This document shows, in pieces, positions 35,790-45,205 of a stretch of 64,000 nucleotides of DNA; within the stretch, counting starts at the first letter, position 1, and each line of letters opens with the position of its first letter. The stretch covers positions 1 to 64,000 of the forward strand of contig NZ_AROI01000013.1 in the NCBI RefSeq assembly GCF_000410875.1. The letters are read 5' to 3'. The stretch comes from Halopseudomonas pelagia CL-AP6 (GTDB lineage Bacteria; Pseudomonadota; Gammaproteobacteria; Pseudomonadales; Pseudomonadaceae). The notes under the pieces were generated by a model that ran no database searches, was not told the DNA's origin, and worked only from the letters and a program-made list of their open reading frames with translations. The position numbers and the translations under genes were made by a program.

Positions 35790-36915
35790 TCAAGATGTTC
35801 TCGACAGCCGCATGATGGCTCGCGCATTGCAGCTGGCGCATAAAGGTCTGTACACCACCGAACCCAACCCTCGCGTTGGCTGCGTGCTGGTGCGCGACGG
35901 CGAGATTGTCGGTGAAGGCTGGCATGCCCGTGCTGGCGAAGGTCATGCCGAGGTCAATGCGCTCGCCCAGGCAGGCGAACGGGCCCGTGGCGCCACGGCT
36001 TATGTCACCCTGGAGCCCTGCAGCCACACCGGCAAAACACCGCCTTGCACCGAAGCGCTGATCAACGCTGGTGTGGTCCGCGTGGTGGCAGCGATGCAGG
36101 ATCCCAATCCCCTGGTCTCTGGCCAGGGCCTGGCGGGTTTGCGCAAGGCGGGCATTGACGTTGAATGCGGCTTGCAGGAAGCCGAGGCCCAGGCACTCAA
36201 TCCTGGCTTTATCAAGCGCATGCAGACCGGCATGCCGTTTGTGCGCATCAAGCTGGCCATGAGTCTGGATGGCCGTACTGCCATGGCCAATGGTGAAAGC
36301 CAGTGGATAACCGGGCCTGATGCACGCGCCGATGTGCAACGTTTGCGCGCCCGCAGTGGTGCGGTGATCAGCGGCGCGGATGCGGTGTTACTGGACGATT
36401 CGGCACTCACTGTACGTGCTGCAGAGCTTGGCCTGCCTGAGGCAGAGGCTGCCGCAGCAGCGGCCAGGCAGCCATTACGGGTGCTGGTCGATGGGCGCTT
36501 GCGAGTACCGCTGGAAAATCGCTTGTTCCGTGAGCCGGGTCCGTTGTTGGTGGCGTGCAGGCTATTGCGTGGCCGGGTGCAGGGTTACGTTTTTGCTGGC
36601 GCAGAATTGCTTACTCTGCCGGATAAGGCGCAGGAGCACGTGGATCTGAAGGCGCTGCTGCTGGAACTGGCCAAAAGAGGCTGTAATGAAGTGCTGGTAG
36701 AGTCCGGCGCGCGCTTGGCTGGGGCTTTCCTCAATGCCGGGTTGGTGGATGAGTTGGTAGTGTACATGGCGCCAAGGCTGCTGGGCAGCCGGGCGCGACC
36801 CTTGTTGGAATTGCCCTTCGACAACATGGCCGAGGCCATGCAGCTCGATGTGACCGACATGCGGGTTGTCGGCCGTGACTGGCGCATCACGGCGCGACCG
36901 GTTTTTCCTTCCTGA
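35782..36915 (+). CDS. ribD: Bifunctional riboflavin deaminase/reductase RibD
   Basis: The 377-residue protein has an N-terminal deaminase domain with zinc motif HAEVNAL and [12 protein letters not shown] (near residues 53-92), and a C-terminal reductase domain ([24 protein letters not shown] near 155-178). It makes 5-amino-6-ribitylamino-pyrimidinedione phosphate, steps two and three of riboflavin synthesis. The start within the nrdR end keeps the usual overlap. The next rib gene is displaced by nhaD. Confidence 0.95.
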   Translation: MLDQDVLDSRMMARALQLAHKGLYTTEPNPRVGCVLVRDGEIVGEGWHARAGEGHAEVNALAQAGERARGATAYVTLEPCSHTGKTPPCTEALINAGVVRVVAAMQDPNPLVSGQGLAGLRKAGIDVECGLQEAEAQALNPGFIKRMQTGMPFVRIKLAMSLDGRTAMANGESQWITGPDARADVQRLRARSGAVISGADAVLLDDSALTVRAAELGLPEAEAAAAAARQPLRVLVDGRLRVPLENRLFREPGPLLVACRLLRGRVQGYVFAGAELLTLPDKAQEHVDLKALLLELAKRGCNEVLVESGARLAGAFLNAGLVDELVVYMAPRLLGSRARPLLELPFDNMAEAMQLDVTDMRVVGRDWRITARPVFPS

Positions 36916-36927
36916 GAGAGTTCTATC

Positions 36928-38184
36928 ATGCAGATGGCAGTTCAGTGGTTGCTGGTTCTGATGGCAATAGCCGCGTTCCTGGGTGTGGTGCTTGAAGAGC
37001 TGATTCACGTTAACAAGGCCAAGGTGGTGCTGTTTTTCGGCGCGCTGGCCTGGATGATATTGTTTATTGCCGCGCCGGACGACGCTTTCCGCGAGCGTGT
37101 GCAGGCGGCCCTGAGTCACAACATCACCGATATCGCCGGGCTTTGGTTGTTTCTGTTGGCGACTATGACCTTCGTCGCCTACCTGAACAAGAAGGGCCTG
37201 ATCGAAAATATCATCTATAGGATTCTGCCGGGGCAGATTACCGAGCGCAAATTGCTGTTCATGACCGGGTTGTTCTGTTTCGTCTTTTCCTCCATTGCCG
37301 ATAACATTACCGCCACACTGGTATCGGTCGCGCTGGTTTTGAGCCTCAAGCTGGAGCTCCGCAAGACCCTGCGCTTTGCTACCCTGGTGGTATTCGCCGT
37401 CAACTCCGGCGGGGTGGCGATGATCACTGGCGACGTGACCACGCTGATGATTTTTCTCGCTGACAAGGTTGAAATCACCCATCTGTTGTTGCTGGCACTG
37501 CCGGCGCTATTGGCGGTGCTGCTACTGGCGGCCTTGCTGTCGATCGGGTTAAGTGGTGAGGTGATCATTGAAAAGGGTTCGCTGCAATCGGCGCGCGGTG
37601 TCGACAGGGTTATCTGCGTGCTGTTCCTGCTGACGATTGTCAGTACTATTCTGGGCAGCCTGCTGTATTCCATTCCGCCGGTGCTGACCTTTCTCACCGG
37701 CCTGGCGCTGATGTTTTTGATTGCACGGTTTTTCAATGAAGATATTGAAAATGACCCGATTCTGGAATATGTGCGCGCCATCGAATTTGAAACCTTGTTG
37801 TTCTTTCTCGGCGTTCTGTTACTGGTCGGCATGCTGCAGTTTATCGGGGTATTGCAAGGGCTTACGGCGCTTTATGATGTGCTGCCGGTGATGCTGGCGA
37901 ACTTCCTGATGGGGCTGCTCTCAGCCTTGATCGACAACGTGCCATTGACGGCCGCACTGCTGAAATCCGATCTGGATATGAGCACCGCCGAGTGGATGGG
38001 GCTGACTTATGCTGTCGGAGTAGGTGGTTCATTGCTTATAATCGGCTCTGCAGCCGGCATTGTTGCCATGAGCAAATTGCCTGGGCTGACATTCATGACC
38101 TATATGCGCAGCTTTGGGCTGTTGTTTGTTGCCTACGCCTTTGGCTTCATGGCGGTCTATGGCATGGGTCTGCTGGTCAGTTGA
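36928..38184 (+). CDS. nhaD: NhaD-type Na+/H+ antiporter
   Basis: The 418-residue protein has eleven or more membrane segments. NhaD-type motifs include SSIADNITATLVSVAL (near residues 112-127), AVNSGGVAMITGDVTTLM (near 156-173) and ALIDNVPLTAALLK (near 335-348). NhaD antiporters are typical of marine and halophilic bacteria and expel sodium at alkaline pH. It sits 12 bases after ribD and 55 before ribE, so it is probably cotranscribed with riboflavin genes, an unusual location. Start at 36928 or two codons later. Confidence 0.9.
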   Translation: MQMAVQWLLVLMAIAAFLGVVLEELIHVNKAKVVLFFGALAWMILFIAAPDDAFRERVQAALSHNITDIAGLWLFLLATMTFVAYLNKKGLIENIIYRILPGQITERKLLFMTGLFCFVFSSIADNITATLVSVALVLSLKLELRKTLRFATLVVFAVNSGGVAMITGDVTTLMIFLADKVEITHLLLLALPALLAVLLLAALLSIGLSGEVIIEKGSLQSARGVDRVICVLFLLTIVSTILGSLLYSIPPVLTFLTGLALMFLIARFFNEDIENDPILEYVRAIEFETLLFFLGVLLLVGMLQFIGVLQGLTALYDVLPVMLANFLMGLLSALIDNVPLTAALLKSDLDMSTAEWMGLTYAVGVGGSLLIIGSAAGIVAMSKLPGLTFMTYMRSFGLLFVAYAFGFMAVYGMGLLVS

Positions 38185-38239
38185 TGGTTCTTTAGTCCAT
38201 TGGCTGGCGGCTCCTCAATCAAGCAAGCGAGACGTACAG

Positions 38240-38908
38240 ATGTTTACAGGCATTATCGAAGCGGTCGGTCATATCCAGAGCATGCAGCCACGCGGTGGTG
38301 ATGTGCGCCTGTACGTCAAGACCGGTAAATTGAGCCTGGATGACGTCAAGCTCGGTGACAGTATCGCGGTCAACGGCGTGTGCCTGACCGCAGTGGAGTT
38401 GCCGGGGGATGGTTTCTGGGCGGATGTCAGCCAGGAAACCATTCGGCGCACCGCGCTGTCGCGGCTCAAGGAAGGCAGCAAGGTTAATCTGGAGCAGGCG
38501 CTGACGCCATCAACGCGGCTGGGCGGCCACTTGGTCAGCGGCCATGTCGATGGCGTCGGCAAGGTGCTGTCCATGAATGAAGACGCTCGTTCCTGGCATT
38601 TCCGTATTGAAGCGCCAGCCAATCTGGCGCGCTACATCGCCGAGAAAGGCTCCATTACTGTCGACGGCACCAGCTTGACGGTCAACAGCGTGGACGGTGC
38701 TGTGTTTGATTTGAATATCGTGCCGCACACCATGCAGGAAACCGTCATGGGCGGGTATCAGGTCGGCAGTCCAGTGAACCTGGAGGTGGACCTGATTGCG
38801 CGCTATCTTGAGCGTCTGCTGCTGGGTGACAAGGCCGCTGAGCCTGGCTCCGCTAGCAGCGCTCTAAGCATGTCCTTTCTGGCCGAAAACGGCTACCTGA
38901 AGCCCTGA
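38240..38908 (+). CDS. ribE: Riboflavin synthase alpha chain
   Basis: The 222-residue protein begins MFTGIIEAVGHIQSM and shows the two lumazine-binding repeats (GDSIAVNGVCLTAVE; KGSITVDGTSLTVNSVDGAVF). It dismutates two lumazine molecules to riboflavin. The frame is open upstream, but MFTGIIE is the family start. It is named ribC in E. coli and P. aeruginosa. It is followed 22 bases later by ribBA. Confidence 0.96.
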   Translation: MFTGIIEAVGHIQSMQPRGGDVRLYVKTGKLSLDDVKLGDSIAVNGVCLTAVELPGDGFWADVSQETIRRTALSRLKEGSKVNLEQALTPSTRLGGHLVSGHVDGVGKVLSMNEDARSWHFRIEAPANLARYIAEKGSITVDGTSLTVNSVDGAVFDLNIVPHTMQETVMGGYQVGSPVNLEVDLIARYLERLLLGDKAAEPGSASSALSMSFLAENGYLKP

Positions 38909-38930
38909 TCAACGAGCCCGGGAGGGCCGT

Positions 38931-40025
38931 ATGAAACTCAATACAATCGAAGAACTGCTGGTCGATATACGCGCCGGCAAAATGGTCATCCTGATGGATG
39001 ACGAAGATCGTGAGAATGAAGGTGATCTGATCATGGCGGCGCAAGCTTGCCAGGCGGAGCATATCAACTTCATGGCGCGCTATGGCCGTGGTCTGATTTG
39101 CATGCCCATGAGTCTCGAGCATTGCGAGCGGCTAAAGTTGCCGCTGATGGTGCAGCGTAATAATTCCGGTTTTGGTACCAAGTTCACGGTGTCCATTGAG
39201 GCAGCGGTAGGTGTGAGTACCGGTATTTCCGCTGGCGACCGTGCGCGCACGGTGCAGGCAGCCGCGGCGCCCGGTGCGGTGGCTGAAGACATCGTCAGCC
39301 CTGGCCATATCTTCCCGCTGATGGCTCAGCCCGGTGGTGTGCTGGCGCGGGCAGGCCATACCGAAGCGGCCTGTGATCTGGCACGCATGGGCGGTTTTGG
39401 TGAATCCGGAGTGATCTGCGAGATCATGAACGATGACGGCAGCATGTCACGTCGCCCGGAGTTGGAAGCCTTTGCCGAACAGCACAATCTGAAAATTGGC
39501 ACCATCGCCGATCTGATCCATTACCGCCTGCTTAACGAGCGCACAGTGACGCGGGTCTCTGAGCAGCCGTTGGAAACCGAGCTCGGTACCTTCAATCTTG
39601 TGACTTACCGTGACAGCCTGGAAGGTGCCGTGCACCTGGCGTTGACCCTGGGCAAGCTGGAGCCGGAAGAGCCCACGTTGGTCAGGGTACACAACATGGA
39701 CCCGTTGCGTGATCTGTTTATGGTCAAGCAGCCGGAGCGCTGGAGCCTGCGCGCAGCGATGGCCAAACTGGCTGAAGAAGGTCATGGTGTAGTGCTGCTG
39801 CTGGGTAATCAGATGGGTTCTGACGAGTTGCTGCATCACGTCAACCAGCTGGCCGGTACTGACACCCCCGAGCGGCAGCCGACTACCTACAACACGGTAG
39901 GCGCTGGCTCACAGATTCTGCGCGACCTGGGCGTGCGCAAGATGCGTCTGTTGTCCAAGCCAATGAAGTTCAATGCCATATCCGGTTTTGATCTGGAAGT
40001 AGTAGAATATCTGCCCTGCGAATAA
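38931..40025 (+). CDS. ribB: DHBP synthase RibB with degenerate GTP cyclohydrolase II half
   Basis: The 364-residue protein has an intact 3,4-dihydroxy-2-butanone-4-phosphate synthase domain (residues 1-200; MDDEDRENEGDL, PGHIFPLMAQPGGVLARAGHTEAA). The C-terminal half is RibA-like in fold but lacks the zinc cysteines and the HSECLTGD motif; the equivalent part reads RVHNMDPLRDLF. It should therefore not make the pyrimidine precursor. The true RibA is encoded separately at 43342-43953. This split is common in Pseudomonas. Confidence 0.93.
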   Translation: MKLNTIEELLVDIRAGKMVILMDDEDRENEGDLIMAAQACQAEHINFMARYGRGLICMPMSLEHCERLKLPLMVQRNNSGFGTKFTVSIEAAVGVSTGISAGDRARTVQAAAAPGAVAEDIVSPGHIFPLMAQPGGVLARAGHTEAACDLARMGGFGESGVICEIMNDDGSMSRRPELEAFAEQHNLKIGTIADLIHYRLLNERTVTRVSEQPLETELGTFNLVTYRDSLEGAVHLALTLGKLEPEEPTLVRVHNMDPLRDLFMVKQPERWSLRAAMAKLAEEGHGVVLLLGNQMGSDELLHHVNQLAGTDTPERQPTTYNTVGAGSQILRDLGVRKMRLLSKPMKFNAISGFDLEVVEYLPCE

Positions 40026-40083
40026 ACGCACCCGATCCACGACTGCGCCTGGTGCACAGCCGGTTCTTTAAGAGAGAGACAAC

Positions 40084-40563
40084 ATGTCAGCTATACGTAC
40101 CATCGAAGGCGATTTTATGGCGAGCGAAGGCCGCTATGCACTGGTTGTCGGACGTTTCAACAGCTTTGTGGTTGAAAGCCTGCTGTCCGGCGCCATTGAT
40201 GCACTCAAGCGCCACGGGGTGAAGGAGGCCGATATCACCATTATTCGGGCACCCGGCGCGTTCGAGATTCCGCTGGTAGTCAAAAAAGTCGCCGAGATGC
40301 AGCAGTTTGATGCGATTGTTACTCTGGGTGCGGTAATCCGCGGCGGTACGCCGCACTTCGAATATGTCGCTGGCGAATGCGTCAAGGGCATCGGCAGTCT
40401 GTCTTTGGAATACGGTATTCCAGTTGCCTTCGGTGTACTGACCGTTGACAGCATCGAGCAGGCGATCGAGCGCTCCGGCACCAAAGCCGGCAACAAGGGC
40501 GCAGAAGCGGCCATGTCTGCATTCGAAATGGTCAGCCTGTGCAAGCAGTTGGGGGCCAAGTGA
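40084..40563 (+). CDS. ribH: 6,7-dimethyl-8-ribityllumazine synthase
   Basis: The 159-residue protein has [23 protein letters not shown], the substrate motif [11 protein letters not shown] and [17 protein letters not shown]. It forms the capsid-like complex that condenses the RibD and RibB products. Its stop overlaps the nusB GTG start (GTGA). Confidence 0.96.
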   Translation: MSAIRTIEGDFMASEGRYALVVGRFNSFVVESLLSGAIDALKRHGVKEADITIIRAPGAFEIPLVVKKVAEMQQFDAIVTLGAVIRGGTPHFEYVAGECVKGIGSLSLEYGIPVAFGVLTVDSIEQAIERSGTKAGNKGAEAAMSAFEMVSLCKQLGAK

Positions 40564-41039
40564 GCGAATCCGGCACTCAGCCGGCCGCTCCCGGCAGGCC
40601 CAAGGCTTCAGCCCGGCGCAAGGCGCGCAGCTTCGCGCTGCAGGCCCTGTATGGATGGCATGTAGCGGATCTGCCGCTGTCCGATATTGAAGCGCATTAT
40701 CGTACCGATAACGATTTTGCCAAGGTCGACGGCGCGTATTTTCACGAGCTGCTGACCGGCGTGGGTAAAAATCTCACCGAGCTGGATGATTGTCTCGCTA
40801 CCGTGTTGGATCGCCCGGTTAAAGAGCTGGACCCGATCGAGCTGGCCACGCTGCGTATCGGTGTTTACGAACTGATGCATCGCATTGACGTGCCATACAA
40901 AGTGGTCATCAATGAAGGCATCGAACTGGCGAAGACCTTCGGTGCCACTGACGGCCACAAGTACGTCAACGGTATTCTTGACAAGCTGGCGCCGCGTTTG
41001 CGCAGTGCCGAAGTCAACGCGTCTCGACGCGGGCGCTGA
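40560..41039 (+). CDS. nusB: Transcription antitermination factor NusB
   Basis: The 159-residue protein contains [18 protein letters not shown], the NusB start pattern, and [33 protein letters not shown]. It binds boxA RNA with S10 (NusE). It begins at GTG overlapping the ribH stop; the next Met would remove the conserved helix. The ribH-nusB-thiL order is standard. Confidence 0.95.
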   Translation: MSESGTQPAAPGRPKASARRKARSFALQALYGWHVADLPLSDIEAHYRTDNDFAKVDGAYFHELLTGVGKNLTELDDCLATVLDRPVKELDPIELATLRIGVYELMHRIDVPYKVVINEGIELAKTFGATDGHKYVNGILDKLAPRLRSAEVNASRRGR

Positions 41040-41063
41040 CGTCGTCGGCAGGAGGCTGTGGCC

Positions 41064-42062
41064 ATGCCGTTGGGTGAGTTCGATCTAATTCGTCGCTACT
41101 TCCAGGACTCTGCCCTGGAGGCAGCCGGCGATGTCGACGCGGTAACCCTCGGTATCGGTGACGACGCGGCCCTGCTGCGGCCCGAGCCAGGCAAACAGTG
41201 GGTAGTATCCACCGATACCTTGGTACTGGGCACCCACTTTCCTGAGCACTACCTCCCTGCGGACCTGGGTTATCGCGCGTTGGCTGTGGCGGTCAGCGAT
41301 CTTGCGGCCATGGGCGCACGACCACTGAGCTTCACTCTGGCGTTGACGCTGCCACAAGCCGACGAAGGCTGGCTGGCAAGCTTTGCCGAAGGTTTGACCC
41401 AGGCTGCTCAAGACCACCGTATTTGCCTGGTTGGCGGAGACACGACGCGGGGGCCGCTGAATGTGGGCGTTACCGTAATGGGCCAGGTCGAGCCGCGCAG
41501 GGTGGTCCGTCGTCAGGGTGCGCAACCAGGTGATTTGCTCTGTGTGGGGGGGCTGCTGGGTGACGGTGGTGCTGGCCTGGCGCTGGTGCTTGGTGAGCGT
41601 TTGCCTGACGGATTAGCCGAGGGTGAAAGGGGTTACCTCAAGGCCCGGTTCTGGCGTCCGCGCGCGCAGTGTGAACTGGGCCTGGAGCTGGCGGGAATTG
41701 CCAGTGCCGGTATCGATATTTCCGATGGTCTGCTGGCCGACGCCGGCCATCTGGCCAGTGCCAGCGGGGTAGGCCTGAAGATCCGTCGCGCCGATCTACC
41801 TTGTTCCAAGGCATTGATGGCGTGGCCTGAAGCTCAGCGCCTGGAATGGATGCTCAGCGCCGGGGATGACTATGTACTGCTGTTTACCTTGCCGGTTGCC
41901 AGTACAGCTGCCCTAGCGGTATGGCGATCCCAGGGCTTCGCGGTTAGCGCCATTGGCCAGGTGGTTGCCGGGCAGGGGGTTTGGCTGGATGATGGTCAGG
42001 CACTGGTAAACATGGACCAGCCTGCGGGCTACCAACATTTCAAGGACACCCCTAATGACTGA
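41064..42062 (+). CDS. thiL: Thiamine-monophosphate kinase
   Basis: The 332-residue protein has EFDLIRRYF near the start, GIGDDAALL (near 33-41), VSTDTLVLGTHF and the metal-binding GGDTTRGPLN. It phosphorylates thiamine monophosphate to the diphosphate. AGGAGG lies eight bases before the ATG at 41064; an in-frame GTG at 41058 is too close to it. The end overlaps pgpA by eight bases. Confidence 0.95.
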   Translation: MPLGEFDLIRRYFQDSALEAAGDVDAVTLGIGDDAALLRPEPGKQWVVSTDTLVLGTHFPEHYLPADLGYRALAVAVSDLAAMGARPLSFTLALTLPQADEGWLASFAEGLTQAAQDHRICLVGGDTTRGPLNVGVTVMGQVEPRRVVRRQGAQPGDLLCVGGLLGDGGAGLALVLGERLPDGLAEGERGYLKARFWRPRAQCELGLELAGIASAGIDISDGLLADAGHLASASGVGLKIRRADLPCSKALMAWPEAQRLEWMLSAGDDYVLLFTLPVASTAALAVWRSQGFAVSAIGQVVAGQGVWLDDGQALVNMDQPAGYQHFKDTPND

Positions 42063-42540
42063 TCAGCAGCCGCACGCTCCCGCCTCAGTGTGGCGTAATC
42101 CGATCCATTTTCTCGCCTTCGGTTTTGGTAGCGGCGCCATCCCCAAAGCCCCTGGCACCTGGGGAACACTGGCAGCGGTACCCTTCGTGCTGCTGTGGCA
42201 GCAGTTACCCTTGAGCGGCTATATAGCGGTTCTGGTCGTGACCTTTGTGCTCGGCATATGGCTGTGTGACCGTACCGCCCGGGATATGGGCGTGCATGAT
42301 CATGGCGGGATTGTCTGGGACGAGTTTGTCGGGCTCTGGCTAACCATGTTGCTCGCGCCGCCTGGCTGGCTCTGGTTGCTCGCCGGGTTTGCGCTGTTCC
42401 GCCTCTTTGATATCTGGAAACCTTGGCCTATCGGTTGGGTGGACAAGCGTGTGGGGGGTGGGTTTGGCATCATGCTCGACGATATTCTTGCAGGCTTGAT
42501 GGCCCTTGTAGTGTTACTGGTCGCTGAGTGGCTGGTCTAA
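42055..42540 (+). CDS. pgpA: Phosphatidylglycerophosphatase A
   Basis: The 161-residue membrane protein has FGSGAIPKAPGTWGTLAAV near residues 25-43 and GIVWDEFVGLW, the PgpA signatures, with about four membrane segments. It dephosphorylates phosphatidylglycerophosphate to phosphatidylglycerol. It is coupled to thiL. Confidence 0.95.
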   Translation: MTDQQPHAPASVWRNPIHFLAFGFGSGAIPKAPGTWGTLAAVPFVLLWQQLPLSGYIAVLVVTFVLGIWLCDRTARDMGVHDHGGIVWDEFVGLWLTMLLAPPGWLWLLAGFALFRLFDIWKPWPIGWVDKRVGGGFGIMLDDILAGLMALVVLLVAEWLV

Positions 42541-42572
42541 ACGGACGCAACAGGTTTGCCTGGGAGGGCGCC

Positions 42573-43217
42573 ATGCTCAAGCTCCATATTGTTACCATGA
42601 GTCTGCTGGCGCTGTTTAGTTCAACTGCGCTGGCTGAGCCGGTGGTCAGGGTGGTCGGGCTGTTTTCTGGCGCGGCTGTGGTCAATATTGACGGTCAGCG
42701 GCACATGTTGCGGATTGGCCAGCCAGGCGCCCAAGGGGTCGAGTTGTTGGCCGCCGATAGCCGCACCGCCACGCTGAGGATCAACGGGCAGACGCGCGAA
42801 TTTGGCATGCAGCGCGACTACACTGAGGGTTTTGCTCAGCGTCAGACGCGGCAGGTTAGCATCCCCCGCGGCACCGGCGGGCACTATCGTGTTACCGGAT
42901 CCATCAACGGCCATAGCGTACCTTTCATGGTCGATACCGGTGCAACCAGTGTGGCGCTGAATTCCTTTCAAGCCCAGCGGTTGGGCATCGATTACCGGAC
43001 AACCGGCGTCGAGGTGCGGGCCACCACTGCGAGTGGTCAGGTACAGGGTTACCGGGTAAAACTCGGGCGTGTAAAGGTCGGCGAGCTGGAGTTGACCAAC
43101 GTTGACGGCCTGGTCTTGGAAGGCGGCTTTCCCACCGAAGTGCTGCTGGGTAACAGCTACCTGAATCGCGTACGCATGGTCGACCAGGGCGGTATCCTGG
43201 TCTTGGAAAGTCGCTGA
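42573..43217 (+). CDS. Periplasmic retropepsin-like aspartic protease
   Basis: The 214-residue protein has a signal peptide (cleaved near ALAE-PVVR) and a single retropepsin-like domain (residues 95-214) with active-site MVDTGATSVALN, one Asp per chain, so it should act as a dimer. Residues 25-85 form a small beta domain. The closest family is the TIGR02281-type proteins. GGGAGG precedes the ATG at 42573. Its substrate is unknown. Confidence 0.82.
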   Translation: MLKLHIVTMSLLALFSSTALAEPVVRVVGLFSGAAVVNIDGQRHMLRIGQPGAQGVELLAADSRTATLRINGQTREFGMQRDYTEGFAQRQTRQVSIPRGTGGHYRVTGSINGHSVPFMVDTGATSVALNSFQAQRLGIDYRTTGVEVRATTASGQVQGYRVKLGRVKVGELELTNVDGLVLEGGFPTEVLLGNSYLNRVRMVDQGGILVLESR

Positions 43218-43341
43218 AATCGGCTCTGCGCCTCGGCTAAGTAAATGCCAAACCATTCCAACAGGTGCTTTACATCGCCGCGCGGGCAATCTCCTGATAA
43301 TATAGCGGCCCCTTATTGCAGCGGCTGTACAGGAGACCGGT

Positions 43342-43953
43342 GTGTCAGTCACCTTTGTTGCGTCATCCAAATTGCCCACCCGATGGGGTACCTTTACCAT
43401 GCACGGCTTCCTGGAACAGGATACCGGCAAGGAGCATGTAGTACTGACCATGGGCGATGTAGCCGACGGCCAGCCTGTGCTGGGCCGGTTGCACTCAGAA
43501 TGTCTGACCGGCGATGCCTTGTTCAGCCTGCGTTGCGATTGCGGCTTTCAACTCGAAGCCGCTTTGCAAGCCATTGCCGAGGAGGGGCGCGGCGCGCTCC
43601 TATATTTGCGCCAGGAAGGCCGGGGTATAGGCCTGATGAACAAGATCAGGGCCTATCATCTGCAGGACGGTGGGGCAGACACGGTCGAAGCCAACGAACA
43701 ATTAGGCTTTGGCGCCGATCAGCGCGATTATGGAATCTGCCAACCTATTCTTGAGCACCTGGGCATTACCAGCCTTAGGTTGCTGACCAACAACCCGCGC
43801 AAGGTCAAGGCGCTCGAGAGCTATGGTTTGAAAGTGACCGAGCGATTGCCACTGGAGTTCGGGCTCAACCCGCACAACAGCAAGTACTTGGCCACCAAAG
43901 CCGGCAAGCTGGGGCACATGCTTGGCGAGATGCATCAGGCGGAGGCCGAATGA
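43342..43953 (+). CDS. ribA: GTP cyclohydrolase II
   Basis: The 203-residue protein has the zinc and catalytic region [20 protein letters not shown] (near residues 48-67) and [11 protein letters not shown]. It is the first step of riboflavin synthesis and complements the degenerate half of the upstream RibB. Translation starts at GTG after AGGAG. The 124-base gap upstream includes an extended -10-like TGATAATAT, but no -35 at proper spacing. Confidence 0.95.
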   Translation: MSVTFVASSKLPTRWGTFTMHGFLEQDTGKEHVVLTMGDVADGQPVLGRLHSECLTGDALFSLRCDCGFQLEAALQAIAEEGRGALLYLRQEGRGIGLMNKIRAYHLQDGGADTVEANEQLGFGADQRDYGICQPILEHLGITSLRLLTNNPRKVKALESYGLKVTERLPLEFGLNPHNSKYLATKAGKLGHMLGEMHQAEAE

Positions 43954-44378
43954 TGTTTGATGCACGTCCTCATTGGAAAGCCCTGCAGCGCAACTGGCGG
44001 ATGCAAGCGGGTGTGACGCTCGGCCTGCCGATTGCGCTGGTGTGGTTTATCGGAGAGCAACCCGGGGCCTGGCCGGAAGGCGCTATCCCCCTGTTTGTGT
44101 TGGGGTTAGCCACGCTGTTTCTGTCCATCTGGCGCTTTCGGCATTACAAGTCGGCGTTGATCGCCGCTGAAGCGCTGGGCGACCAGCCACAGGCTGAGAC
44201 CGCCTGGGCAGTTTTGCATAAACACCAACTGCTGGGTCTGATGAATGCCAAGTTCCCTGCGTGGATGGGTATGCTGCAGTTCGTCTGTAGCAACGAAATC
44301 GTACCGCTGATTCTCTTGGTGCTCGCCAGCATGGGCGTGATGCTGCTGTACCGGCCGCCCAGCGCCTGGGTGAAGTGA
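43953..44378 (+). CDS. Conserved inner-membrane protein (PA4046-like position)
   Basis: The 141-residue protein has three hydrophobic stretches (AGVTLGLPIALVWFIG near 20, AIPLFVLGLATLFLSIW near 45, EIVPLILLVLASMGVMLLY near 115-133). No motif is recognised. Two adjacent ATGs (43950, 43953) are possible; the second is better spaced from GGAGG. It is coupled to both neighbours. The same gene order ribA/membrane protein/receptor/dxs occurs in P. aeruginosa, so it is conserved but uncharacterised. Confidence 0.75.
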   Translation: MFDARPHWKALQRNWRMQAGVTLGLPIALVWFIGEQPGAWPEGAIPLFVLGLATLFLSIWRFRHYKSALIAAEALGDQPQAETAWAVLHKHQLLGLMNAKFPAWMGMLQFVCSNEIVPLILLVLASMGVMLLYRPPSAWVK

Positions 44379-45190
44379 TGCGCGCCGGCTGGCTGGCCGG
44401 TCTACTGCTGCTCAGCCTGCCGTTGGCGGCTGCTCCCCGGGTAGTCAGCCTGGCGCCGTTTCTGACTGATATGCTGGTGCAGCTGGACGCTGCCGATCAA
44501 TTGGTCGGTGTGCTGGATGATGGTCAGTTGCCTGTCGAGCTGGATGCTATACCCCTAGTTGGCCGCCATCAGAGCCTGTCCCTCGAACTGATTCTGGCGC
44601 AACAGCCTGACCTGGTGCTGGCCTGGATCTCGGGCAACCCCCCTGAACTCTTGAATGCCCTTGAAACCTGGGGTGTTCGTGTCGAACGCTTTGATCCCCA
44701 GAGGTTGGCGGACATCGCCGATATGACACGGCGCCTGGGTGATTTGCTTGACGTGCCTGTTGCTGCCGAGGCCTTGGTCGCCGACTATGAACGCGACCTG
44801 AACAACCTCCAGCGGCCTTTGGCAACAGATGCACCTCGCGTCTTCATCCAGCTGTGGGATGAGCCCCTTTATACTGTCAGTGATAACCAGTTGATTGGCG
44901 ATGCGTTGCGCCACTGTGGTGCGCGCAATGTGTTTGGCGACCTGCCGATTCTGGCGCCGCAGGTAGGGCGCGAAAGCGTCATTGCTGCGGATCCTGACAT
45001 AATCATTGTCTTCTCCGACGAGCCGGCCCAAGCTAATTCCTGGCTTGAAAGTTGGTTCCGGTTCCCGAAACTTGGCGCGGTGCGCAGTGGGCGCCTGCAC
45101 GTGCTTGATGGAGACAACCTGGTACGGCCCACTCCGCAGATTGTAGAAGGGTTGGCGGATTTGTGTGGCGTGATCTGGCGGGATAGCTAG
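44378..45190 (+). CDS. Helical-backbone metal receptor, BtuF-like cobalamin-binding protein
   Basis: The 270-residue protein has a signal peptide (near PLAA-APRV) and the two-lobed fold of BtuF/FhuD-type receptors (RVVSLAPFLTDMLVQLDAADQLVGV at the start; ILAQQPDLVLAWISGNP; VGRESVIAADPDIIIVFSDEP). It probably delivers cobalamin or a related corrinoid to an inner-membrane ABC importer. BtuCD genes are not in the window. With btuB at 52-54 kb this suggests a local B12 uptake theme, split by the jet genes. Confidence 0.8.
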   Translation: MRAGWLAGLLLLSLPLAAAPRVVSLAPFLTDMLVQLDAADQLVGVLDDGQLPVELDAIPLVGRHQSLSLELILAQQPDLVLAWISGNPPELLNALETWGVRVERFDPQRLADIADMTRRLGDLLDVPVAAEALVADYERDLNNLQRPLATDAPRVFIQLWDEPLYTVSDNQLIGDALRHCGARNVFGDLPILAPQVGRESVIAADPDIIIVFSDEPAQANSWLESWFRFPKLGAVRSGRLHVLDGDNLVRPTPQIVEGLADLCGVIWRDS

Positions 45191-45205
45191 AGTTTGCCCG
45201 CGCTC

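Noticed and set aside
43269-43304. TTTACA and GATAAT as a ribA promoter
   Set aside because: The spacer is about 21 bases, too long for sigma-70; only an extended -10 remains.
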